Part shown: positions 33,230-44,000 of the stretch, piece by piece
Layout of the letters: each line of letters begins with the position of its first letter
Numbering within the stretch: position 1 is the first letter of the stretch
Origin: a virus
Virus record (IMG/VR): IMGVR_UViG_3300018026_000018
Coordinates: 1 to 46,075 of that record
Length of the DNA: 46,075 nt
Direction: 5' to 3' (one strand)
Notes under the pieces: model-generated
Database searches by the model: none
Told to the model about the DNA's origin: nothing
Seen by the model: only the letters and a program-made list of their open reading frames with translations
Program-made: the position numbers and the translations under genes

Positions 33230-35139
33230 TGGCAACAACTAATCAAGTACCTGGTGGTAAACTTAAAAAATTAGCTTCTAATAGTTATGTAGCAGAAGGT
33301 AATACTCATGCACAAGGTGGTATTAAAATAGCTAATAATGCTGAAGTTGAAAATAATGAAATTATTACAAATAATAAGGATAATACAACATCAATATTTA
33401 GTAATAACTTAGGATATGCTAAAATAGCAAAACAATTAGCTAAGAAAAAAGGAGAATTAGAACAAGGAGTAGTAGAACATGATGCTAAAATTAATAAACT
33501 CAGAGATAATACTTCTACTGATCCTATAACTAAAAATACATTAGCAAGACAAATACAAGTTAGATCATTAGCTATTGGTAATAATCTTAATCAAATTAAT
33601 AAAATAGATGATGGATTAAATAAACTTGTTCAAATACAAGAAACTGAAAAAGAATTAAAAGGTTTAGCTATTACAGATCAGAAATATGGTTTTGGTGATT
33701 GGTTATTAGGTGGAGTTGAAACAGTAGGTGGAGCAGCATTAATAGCATCAGGAGTTGGTGCTCCATTAGGATTAGGACTTATGGCATCAGGAGTTGGTAC
33801 AATTGCTTCTGGTATTGCTAGTGATGATGCTAATAATGCAGCACAAAATGAACTTAATCAAAATTTAGCATTAGCACAGCAAGAACAACAAGCACAATTA
33901 GCAAATACTAATGCTTATAGAGCTGCAAGTGATAAAGTTTTTGCAAATTATAAACCTATTGCACCAGTATATACAAGTTATGCTACTTCAGCAAAAGCTA
34001 AAAATGGTGGAGTTTATAAATTTGATATTGGTGCTGTTATAACTCAAAATTACCAAGATATTACAAGTTTAACTACTCCAACAGCAGCACCAGCTAATAC
34101 TAATACAACTACTGCTACTGCAAGTAATGCACCTATTTCAACGGTAAATGCTGATGATGTAGCTAAATTAACTGCACCAGGTAACATAAATGCTAATTTA
34201 GCAACAGCAAGTACATATAATGCTACAAACGCTAATTTTACTAATCTTAATGCTAATTTAAATCAAGTAGGATATGATGTTACAGGAGAACAAGCAGCCA
34301 TAAGATCAGGAGCAGCAGCAAATAATGCAATGATAATGGGAAATACAAGTAGTTCTTCTACTGCTAGAACATTAGCAATGCAAAATAATCAAAATGCTTC
34401 ATTAAATGAAGCACAAGTATTACAAAATCAAACAAATCAAGAAAATGCACAACGTGCTAGTAATGTTGGTATATTAAATCAAACTGCACAAATAAATCAA
34501 CAGGGTGAAAATCAATTTGCATTAACAAATGCACAAGTACAAAATCAAGCAAGTCAATTTAATGCTTCTAATAAAACAAATGTTAGTTTAGCAAATGCTC
34601 AATCTTTAAATCAAACTGCTCAGTTTAATGAAGAATCACAAATGAAAACTCAAGAATATAATGATAATGCTGCAAATCAAAATTTATATTTTAATGCTCA
34701 AGCACAAAATCAAGGAGGTCAATTTAACGCTAGTGCAAATAATCAAACATCAATGTTTAATTCTAGTCAATTAAATAGTTGGAATCAAAATATGTATAAT
34801 CAATCTGTAAATCAAAATACTTTACAGGAAGAACTTCAATTACAAAATTTAAATACAATATATGGTAAATATGGTGGTAAATATTCTAAATTAGCTAAAT
34901 TAGGATATGGTGGTATTATAGATCAATATTACAGTAATGTTATTGGAGCAACTGATAAATATGATGATTTTATGATACAAAAATATCAAAAACAAGCTGA
35001 TACTGACCAAAAAATGGCTAATAGTATGTTAACAAGTGCTATTACAATGGGAATGTCAGGTCAAAAATTACCTGGAGTAAATAATCAACAATCATTAGTT
35101 TCACAACTTTATAATAATTATCAAATAGGTGGTAAATAA
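33229..35139 (+). CDS. Putative ejected virion protein with N/Q-rich repeats, 636 aa
   Basis: The N-terminal part (GGKLKKLASNSYVAEGNTHAQGG, then IKIANNAEVENNEII) is a motif of Bacteroidota-phage structural proteins ('H..GGI.l...aEVE..E.I'). A coiled-coil region (about 60-140) is followed by a Gly/Ala-rich hydrophobic segment (about 155-190, LLGGVETVGGAALIASGVG) that could insert in a membrane. Residues ~385-545 are a degenerate Asn/Gln/Ala repeat (LANAQ-LNQTAQFN-type units). The C-terminus holds GKYGGKYSKLAKLGYGG. Its place after the muzzle matches the 'cargo' proteins stored in crAss-like tails and heads. Stop overlaps upstream gene style: it starts with a TAATG overlap. Confidence 0.65.
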   Translation: MATTNQVPGGKLKKLASNSYVAEGNTHAQGGIKIANNAEVENNEIITNNKDNTTSIFSNNLGYAKIAKQLAKKKGELEQGVVEHDAKINKLRDNTSTDPITKNTLARQIQVRSLAIGNNLNQINKIDDGLNKLVQIQETEKELKGLAITDQKYGFGDWLLGGVETVGGAALIASGVGAPLGLGLMASGVGTIASGIASDDANNAAQNELNQNLALAQQEQQAQLANTNAYRAASDKVFANYKPIAPVYTSYATSAKAKNGGVYKFDIGAVITQNYQDITSLTTPTAAPANTNTTTATASNAPISTVNADDVAKLTAPGNINANLATASTYNATNANFTNLNANLNQVGYDVTGEQAAIRSGAAANNAMIMGNTSSSSTARTLAMQNNQNASLNEAQVLQNQTNQENAQRASNVGILNQTAQINQQGENQFALTNAQVQNQASQFNASNKTNVSLANAQSLNQTAQFNEESQMKTQEYNDNAANQNLYFNAQAQNQGGQFNASANNQTSMFNSSQLNSWNQNMYNQSVNQNTLQEELQLQNLNTIYGKYGGKYSKLAKLGYGGIIDQYYSNVIGATDKYDDFMIQKYQKQADTDQKMANSMLTSAITMGMSGQKLPGVNNQQSLVSQLYNNYQIGGK

Positions 35140-35140
35140 T

Positions 35141-35254
35141 TTGAGTCAACAACAATTATTTGGTAATACAGATACTCAATTTGATATACAAAATGATATT
35201 TCTACTATGAAATATGGTGGTAAATATAAACGCAAATTAGCATTAACAAATTAA
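35141..35254 (+). CDS. 37-codon ORF or frameshifted tail of the 33229 gene
   Basis: Directly after the 33229 stop (TAA 35137-35139), a frame opening with TTG 35141 (or GTG 35129) reads SQQQLFGNTDTQFDI, then MKYGGKYKRKLALTN and ends at TAA 35252-35254. Its Gln/Asn-rich style and the YGGKYK motif are those of the preceding protein, so it looks like a C-terminal extension separated by a +1 shift rather than an independent gene. Alternatively it is a remnant of a duplicated C-terminus. Confidence 0.4.
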   Translation: MSQQQLFGNTDTQFDIQNDISTMKYGGKYKRKLALTN

Positions 35255-35257
35255 AAT

Positions 35258-38053
35258 ATGCCAACACTTGCACAAATACCTCAACATAATTTTAATTTTG
35301 AATCTATTGACCCTGATTTTTCAGGTATTGTAAATTCATACCATGATTATGTTAATGATGTTATAAGAAAAGATGAAATAAATAAAACATTATTTGAAAA
35401 TCTTCAAAGTACAATAGAAAATGTTCCTATTGGTGATGATAGTAAAGAAGCTAAAGATTTATTTACTAATATATCAAAAAAATATGGACAAAGAATACAT
35501 CAATTAGCTAGTGAAGCAAATGGAGTAAATGGATATGCTGATTTAACTAAACAGCTTGATTCACTTAAACATGATGTATTAAATGATAGTGGATTTGCTG
35601 CATTAAGAGAATCTTCTCAATATATGCAACAAATGTATACTAAAGTATTAGGAGATGATGAAACAGTTGGAGTTAATGAAAAAGGAGAAAAGGTAACTAA
35701 AAAGAATCCTTATGCTGATTGGTCTATACAAGATAGACAAAAAGCATTAGCTAAAATGAAAAATGAAGGACAATATGTTACTACTACTGATCCATTTGGT
35801 AAATCTAAAGTTACATTTAAACCCGGTGGATTTGAATTACCTCAAGCAATTCCTAATTTAGATAAATATATTAGAGATAATGTTGGTGAAGTACAAAAAT
35901 ATGAAGAAACTTCTAAAGGACAATTAGTTGGATTAGGACAAGGATTAGAAACATTACAACGTCAAGTAGTTAAAGGATATGATGTAAATGGATTAAATAA
36001 TGCAATTCAAAGATTTTTATCAAATGATGAAAAATATCAAAATTATATAATTGCAAAAACTGATTTAAAATATTATAATCCTGACAAAATAAATGAAAAT
36101 GGTAAAAAAGGAGATTATAATTATTCATTAAAAGAACAAATAAATAAATCTAAAGATAATGCAATAATAGAATTAAAAGAAAGATTTAAAGAGCCAGGAA
36201 GTATATCTAAAGCATATGAACAATTAGATGAATCAAATACTTTATATGATAAAGATGGTAATATAGTTAATAATGACTTCAAAGGTAGTAAATATACCAG
36301 AATGGGATTATTTAACTATACTCATAATATGCCAACTAAAGATATTAATGGAATATTAAGACCTGATGTTGATAATAATGATGATAAAACATTATCTAAT
36401 ATTGGAAAAGCATTAAATGATAAAAATACCCAATTATATTTCGATATGATTGGTAATTATAATATAGAAAAAGATCGTAAAATTAATCAACCTTTAGATA
36501 ATAATGAAGATAAAGAATTAGGTAGAAGATATGCTATTGCACAAGAAACACAAAAATCAATTAGTATACCTTTATTGAATAACTTAGATATATATAAAAA
36601 TCATATTAGTTATTTAGATGGATCTATTATAGATGAAGAAGAAAGAAAAATAAAAAAATTAAATGAACAAAAAGCAAATGCAAAATTTAATATTCAATTT
36701 CAATATGGTAATAATGTTCCAATAAGTAATATAAATAATGATGTTAATGATTATGATACTCAAAGAATACAAGCCGATAATATAAAAAATAAATTAGCTA
36801 CATTAGTAAAAAATAGTAATGTAGGATATAATGGTACTGATGATATTCATGTATGGTTAAAACAACATCCTAATATTACTTCTAATAATGAATCTATTAA
36901 TAATAGATTTATAGAATCTGTAACTGCTTCAAGTAAAATACATAGCATTGATGATAATATTAATGAAGTAAAAGAAACTTGTAAACAAGTTGATCTATCT
37001 AAATTTAATGGTGGTATTCAATTAGCACTAAATCATAGTAGAGATGAATTTGCAGAATTATATATTAACGCAGCAAAAGAAAATAGAGAACTAGCAATTA
37101 AAAATAATGCAATGGCTGGTGGAAATTTAACAATTCCAGATTTAGCTACAAAAAATGATGCTTATAAAGAATATAATAACAGAATTATTGCAGCTTCGAA
37201 AATAGCACAACAAAATGGAATAAATACAGTTAAAGTAAGAGGAGAATTAATTGTTGAAATACATGATCCAGAAGCAAATAAAATAATTCAAGAAGGTTCA
37301 TTTAGAGCATTAAGTGGTCTAGCTGCTGCCATTGTAGTTCCACAAGATGGTTCAGAACCAACTACAACTAATGATAAAAATATTAAATCTATATTTGATA
37401 AAATACCGAAAACTAAAAATGGAGGATATAATTTAAATGCTGTTACATTTGTACCTGTTGTAAATATGGATGGTCGTACATTAGTTAATGCAATAATACC
37501 TGGTGAAAACCCAATTAAATTAGATTTATCTGCTAGTGATTATGATGGTAGTTTACATAATGTTATACTGAAAGCAATTGCTAAAGATGTTCATTATAAC
37601 AAAGAATCTATGACACCAAAAGAATTAGAAACAAAATCAAGAGTGTTTTATAGTTCCATTGCTCCAGATTTAACAGGAAATTTAGTAGTTAAAGATAATG
37701 AAAATAAAGATGTAACTGTTGAAACTCCAAGTAGATATTCTGATTTAAATGATGATGTTGATCATTTAAAAGTAGGTCAAGAACCAATACAATTTAAATC
37801 CGAAGTAGGACGTACATATTATATATCAAGAATAAATGGGAATGGTATAGATGGAACTGCTATTCAAGTTCAAGTAAAAAATACAAAAGGTGGATTTGAT
37901 AATATATCAAAAGATAAAGATTATAAATCATTCACAGGAACATATAATGATATTTCTATTGATGCAGGAAGATATGGAATTGAACATAAAACATTAAATT
38001 CAAGTAATAATTTTGGTTCTAATTATATATACTCAAAACAAGATATACAATAA
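35258..38053 (+). CDS. Putative ejected virion (cargo) protein, 931 aa
   Basis: The protein is charged, Lys/Asp/Asn-rich and mostly helical, with long coiled-coil-prone parts in residues ~20-130 and ~230-480 and a more beta-rich C-terminal third (after ~620; AIVVPQDGSEP, FVPVVNMDGRTLVNAIIPG, VGRTYYISRINGNGIDG). No signal peptide, membrane segment or catalytic motif is visible. It is flanked by two other very large putative cargo proteins and overlaps the next ATG (TAATG). In crAss-like virions, proteins in this position fill the tail and capsid and are released into the cell. The assignment rests on position and composition. Confidence 0.55.
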   Translation: MPTLAQIPQHNFNFESIDPDFSGIVNSYHDYVNDVIRKDEINKTLFENLQSTIENVPIGDDSKEAKDLFTNISKKYGQRIHQLASEANGVNGYADLTKQLDSLKHDVLNDSGFAALRESSQYMQQMYTKVLGDDETVGVNEKGEKVTKKNPYADWSIQDRQKALAKMKNEGQYVTTTDPFGKSKVTFKPGGFELPQAIPNLDKYIRDNVGEVQKYEETSKGQLVGLGQGLETLQRQVVKGYDVNGLNNAIQRFLSNDEKYQNYIIAKTDLKYYNPDKINENGKKGDYNYSLKEQINKSKDNAIIELKERFKEPGSISKAYEQLDESNTLYDKDGNIVNNDFKGSKYTRMGLFNYTHNMPTKDINGILRPDVDNNDDKTLSNIGKALNDKNTQLYFDMIGNYNIEKDRKINQPLDNNEDKELGRRYAIAQETQKSISIPLLNNLDIYKNHISYLDGSIIDEEERKIKKLNEQKANAKFNIQFQYGNNVPISNINNDVNDYDTQRIQADNIKNKLATLVKNSNVGYNGTDDIHVWLKQHPNITSNNESINNRFIESVTASSKIHSIDDNINEVKETCKQVDLSKFNGGIQLALNHSRDEFAELYINAAKENRELAIKNNAMAGGNLTIPDLATKNDAYKEYNNRIIAASKIAQQNGINTVKVRGELIVEIHDPEANKIIQEGSFRALSGLAAAIVVPQDGSEPTTTNDKNIKSIFDKIPKTKNGGYNLNAVTFVPVVNMDGRTLVNAIIPGENPIKLDLSASDYDGSLHNVILKAIAKDVHYNKESMTPKELETKSRVFYSSIAPDLTGNLVVKDNENKDVTVETPSRYSDLNDDVDHLKVGQEPIQFKSEVGRTYYISRINGNGIDGTAIQVQVKNTKGGFDNISKDKDYKSFTGTYNDISIDAGRYGIEHKTLNSSNNFGSNYIYSKQDIQ

Positions 38054-41000
38054 TGGCAATACCTGAATATACTAATTTAAGTAATGTAGATTCACCTGTA
38101 GATAAACAGGATATAAAAGAACATGAACCTTTTATTGAAAATAATAGTTTTGGAGAAGCGTATTCTGCTAATAATTTAGATATATCTAAATATAATAATA
38201 TATCAAAAGGTGGTATAGTTCCATATTCTCCTGATAGTAATTATAAATCAGCTTTAGATGAAACTCGTGCAAGAAATCAATCAATTTCAGGATTAGTTGT
38301 AAATGCAGCAGTACAAACACTTACAAATGCACTTGGTTCATTAGTATCTTCAGCAGGTGCATTAGGACATCCTGCTGCAATTATGTCTAAAGAATATCAA
38401 GACAATGCTTTAGATAGAATTGGTAAAGCTATTACATCATGGGGAGAAAATGTTGCACCTATTTATCAAACTAAAAAAGCTCAAGAAGGTTTTGCACCAT
38501 TTGATGCTACATGGCTTGCAAGTGGTACTCCTGGCGTTATAGGTTCACTTGCAATGATGCTTCCTGGAACAGGTATTGTTAAAGGTGTTGGATTATTAGG
38601 TAAAGGACTTGCAGCAGTAGAAAATGTAAATAAAATAACAAATGCAATAAAAACAACAGGAACATTTTTAGAAGCAAATATGGCTACTGCAAGTTTTGGT
38701 GCTGCTTTAACAGGTGGTATTATTAATAATCATATTAATTCTTATATTACAGCTTCACAACAATATAACGAACTTTTTAGTCAAGCTAAAGATTTAGGAA
38801 TGAATCAAGAAGAAGCTGAAGAATATGCTGGAGATGGTGCAAGACGTACATATGATATAAATTTAGCTAATATTGGATTTGATGTTGCTGAACTTTCACT
38901 ATTAATGAAAGGAACAAGCTATTTAAATAGAGGTCTTAGTAATTTAAAAAATGCTGAAAAAGAAGCAGCGTTTGATTTTACTAAAAAAGAAACAAATAAT
39001 CTTATTGATAAATCAATTTCAGATGCAGTAGATCAAACTATTGCTAAACCTGCAAATTGGAAAAATACAATTGGAGAATATGCTAAAGTAGCAGGAGTTG
39101 GTTCTGCATTTCAACTTATAATGAATGTTGCAAATAATGAAGGTAAATACTATGTTGAAACTAAATATGGTATTAATACAGATAATAGTTCAGTAGGTGA
39201 CAGAATCGCTGATGATTTAACAAGTAAAGCTGCATTACAAGGTGTATTCTGGGGTATAGTTGGTGGAGTAATAATGAAATTAGGTTCTAATAAAATGAAT
39301 GATTTTTTATTTAAAGATCATTATGATAATGAAGAAAATAGAATAACAAATGCGATTAATAAAGCGACAGAACTTAAAACAAAACTAAAAATAATACAAG
39401 ATTTTCAAGCTGATGATAATAATTATGAAGCTGAACAAGTACATCAATCATTAATAAATAATATAGTTGCTGATGGTGTTAAAAATGGTGTAATGGATTT
39501 ACATTTAAAAACATTAGAAAATCTTAGTAGAGTTAATTTTAATGGTTTAGATGAAGAACAAAAAAGAGTATTATTAGATCAAGGATTTAATGAAAATTCA
39601 CCTAAAATAGCACAAGATATATATACTTCTGCAAAAGATGCTAAAAATATATTTGATAAACATTTTAAAAAGAATTATTTAAATGATGTTATCTTAAAAG
39701 ATAATATATTTAATAATGAAGAAATGAAAAATTATCTTTCTTCTGTTGCTGGTTCAATAGATGCTAATATTGCAACTAGAGATAAAATTATAAATAAAGC
39801 ATTTAAAGAACAAGAAGAAATTAAAAAAGGTATTACTAAAAATACTAATGGTAGAGATAATCCTAGTGTTCCTGCATACGTAGAATCATTAACTACACAA
39901 AAATCTACTGAAATTAATATTAATAATACTACAGAAGAAATTAACGAACATAATAAGCAAATTGATTTAGCACGAGGAATATTAATAAATTTACAAAATA
40001 AAGCTAAAATTAATTCTGATAGATTAGGTAAACCAATTGCAGTTGATAAAGATACAGAATTAATGTTAAATAGTGTTATTGATGGACATAACATATCATT
40101 AAATGAACTTAATAAAAGATTATTAGAATATAAAGAAATTAAAAAAACAGCAGATGAAGATGTAAAACAACATGAAACAAATCTTCAAAACTTCAAAGAT
40201 AATGTAACAAATATAAATACTGAAAATTATACTAAAAAATCAACTACATATTCTCAAAATACAGTTGATGAATTAGAAAAAACATTAAAAGATAAAGATT
40301 ATATATCTAATGCTGCTAAACTTTCTTCAATAGAAAAACAAATACAATCATTAAATAGAGCACAAGAAGCAGATAAAAAATATTTAGATGATTTTATTAA
40401 AAATCCTAAAAAACGTCAAGAAATTGCAAATAATGCAATTGATAATCATAAAAATCAAATAAATATAAAAAAAGATACTTTTGCTAAAGCATACGATCAA
40501 ATTAATAAAAATGGTGATACAGATAGTGTAATAACACAAACTAAAGATTTTATTGATAAATCTAAAAAAGAACCATATTCAGCAGAAATAGTTAAAAAAG
40601 CACAAGATGATTTAAAAGGTCTTAATAAACGTAAAGAAGATGAAATTAAGACCAAAAAAATACAACAAGATAAAGAACAAAAAGAAAATAATTTTAAGAA
40701 AAATGTTGTTGCAAATGAAGTGATTAAATCAAACACCCCACGAGAAAATAAAGATATAATTGCAAAAGATAATAACAGTCTTACAATACCTATTAATAAA
40801 CCTATCAATAATATTAAATTAGATTCTGAACTTAAACCTGAACATACTACTAATATACCTCCTAAAGGTAATATAGAATCATATAGTCCAGTTAATTATA
40901 AAATTCTAAAAAATGATAAAATTAATCCTTCTGAATTAGAATTACATAATAATGTAATAAACTTTTTTAAAGAACTTCATACTAATTTTGCAGTTACTAA

Positions 41001-44000
41001 AGATAATGTAACAGCTAGAACTAAAAAAACAAAAGAAGATTTAATAAATTCTATTAATAATTTAAATGAATTAAAAGGTAAAATTATAGATAATATAAAT
41101 ACTAAATCTAAAGATTTACCTTTAAATACAGAAAATGATAAACCTTTATATGATACTTTATTAAATAATATAAATAGAGTTATAGATAAAGTAAATTCTT
41201 TTGTGGATAATGTAAATATAACTTTAAAAGAACCAGAAAAATTAACATTTGATTTAAGTCCTAAAAAAGCTAGAGAAACAGCAGAAACAATTGCAAATAT
41301 AATTAAATTTAATAATCCTGATGTTTCACAAAGAGTAATTCAAAGAAATGATATTTTAAATTCTATAAATCAAATATTTAAAGAAACTGAACCAGATAAA
41401 ATAAAACAAGCACAAGAAGTCGCAAAAACTAAAGTTGAAACATTATTAAAAGATTCTAATATAGAACATAATATTAAATTTTCTAAATTATTTGAAGAAG
41501 AACCTGGAGTAGATATTAATACAACAGCATTAAAAATACATGATCTTATTGATGCTACTAATTTTGAAGATGCTTTAGGAATGTTTTTTAATAAAATTGC
41601 TCGTAGTGGTGTATTACAAGATGGACATTTTATTAACTATAAAGATTTAATGACAGCAGTTTATAGAACTGATTTTGATTTAATTCCTATAATGTATGAA
41701 AGTGTTAATTCATTTCTTGCTGGTAAATCTACATTATTAAAAACAAGAAATATAAATCTTAATGGTCAAGAAATACCTTTGAGTAAAATATTAGATTCAA
41801 ATCCAGCTAAATTATTTGTTGATCCAATTAAAATTAAAAATTCTAATTATCTTTCTACATTAACATCTAATTTAGAGTCTATAATTAAAAATACACAATA
41901 TTATGAACCACATAAAGGAGTTTATGGTCAAAATATAGAACGTAAAGAACTTACACCAATTACAGAACTTCAATTAAATATACCAGAAGATAGAGAATTT
42001 GAAAATTATACTAGAATAATATCAACTTCTAAAAAAGGTGATAAAGTAATTTTAGAAGGTGATGATTTTAAATTAAATGGAGTTACAATAGCAAAACTTT
42101 CAACACCAGATTTTACATATAATGGAGTTGAATATGCTAAAAAAGTAGGCGATACATATGAATTTAGAAATCCATTTGAACATTTAGATAATAAAGATTT
42201 TGATAATATAGAAGCATTACAAGATATACTTCGTGATGCTTGGCTAGGTAAGATTGGAAAAAATGAATTAACAAGACTTGAAGATGGTACTTATATTAAA
42301 GAAGATAGAGAAGGTCAAAAAAACCTATATAAAACATATCTTTATCTCCTCGGAGGGCAGACAAAAGAAACTAAATTAAATCCTTCTAATTTTAAACAAT
42401 TGGTAAGTCCTTTATTTATAGGTAATGCTAAAGAACAAGGTTTTAAATTATCTAAACTAGAGATAATAACAAGATTAGAAAATCATGTTAATAGATTTAA
42501 AGAAGATTTTACTAAAATGATGGATATACGAAAGAATCCAACTGGATTTGAATATAGTATAGAAAATATTAGTACACCAGATATATTACATGATACTAGA
42601 TACAATGAACAATCTAAAAGTACAGTAGGAGTTAATCATTTATTAAGTGAAACAATAAATCCTAATAGTAAGATATTAGTTAGAGATTTAGATAACAAAT
42701 CAAGTAGAGTTTTATATGATCCTATTACTGGTAATAAATCAGGAAATGAAGTAAAAGAAAAAAATATTAATAATGAAGATTCTGATGTATTATATATTGG
42801 ATTAAAACATACATATGATGTTATAATACCACATAGACTTTATGTATCTAATTTAGTAGATGGAAGTATTCAAGATACTACAGGAAAATATAAAGATTAT
42901 ACTACTAAAGCAAAAGAATTTATTAAAAATGAATTAGTTAATTTTATTACTAATAAAGTTCCAAAAGATGATATTACAAGTAGAATTACAAATCTTAAAA
43001 AACTTATTATTACAGATAATGGTAATTTAACATTTTTTCCTGATAGTCCTGATAATATAACATTTAATATAACATTACCATTTGATAAAAATTCTACGGA
43101 AAATAGAAATAAAAAGATTAAAATAGAAAGAAATAAAGATGGTAAATTTAATATTTATATTGCAGATAGATCAAATCTCAAAGATTCAGATAAAGCAATA
43201 ATAGATAGAAGTGCAGCAGCAAAATTTAATGATTATTCTTCTGCTGTTAAAAATAGAGAAGGAAATATTAATTTTAATGAACGTGATTTAAGAGAACAAT
43301 TAGATTTATATGTTCCTCATATGTTAAGAAATTTTCATTATGACGGAACTAAATTAGATTTAACAGGACTTAATGATACTGGTGATATTAAATATAACAA
43401 TACATTATTTGATCCTATAGATAGATATAATGAAGATGGTTCGTTGAAGTCATTAAACATACGTAAAAAATATGATACTAGTCAATATGGTCATCCCTAT
43501 TTAGATTATGTGATTGAAACTGGAGCAGTTAAAAGTAATATAGGAGCAGTTAAAGATGGAAATTATGTAATATCTAATTTTAATCTAGGTTCTAATAGTG
43601 AGCATAATTTAGCAATACATATTAAAGCAGATAGAATTGAACAAGAAGAACATCCAATTAATAGTAAAACTGTAAAAAATACAGAAGATTTAAAAAGTAT
43701 TCCAGAATTTAAAGATTTTAATATATTATTACATGAATTAAATCCTATTGAACCATTAGCTATAAAATTTGATGGTTATAGTCCAGATGGTAAAAGTGCT
43801 GGATATATATCTGGTACTACAATTCATATGTATGAAAAAACAATTAAAGATAAAGGTTTTGATTTAACAAGAGAATTAGCACATGAAGTAATACATGGTT
43901 TAGTAAAACAAGAATCTAAAAAATTAGAACTTCCAGAACGTAAGGATTTAGTTAAAGAATCATATAAACTTAGAGATAATATAAAAGAAATAATAAAATC

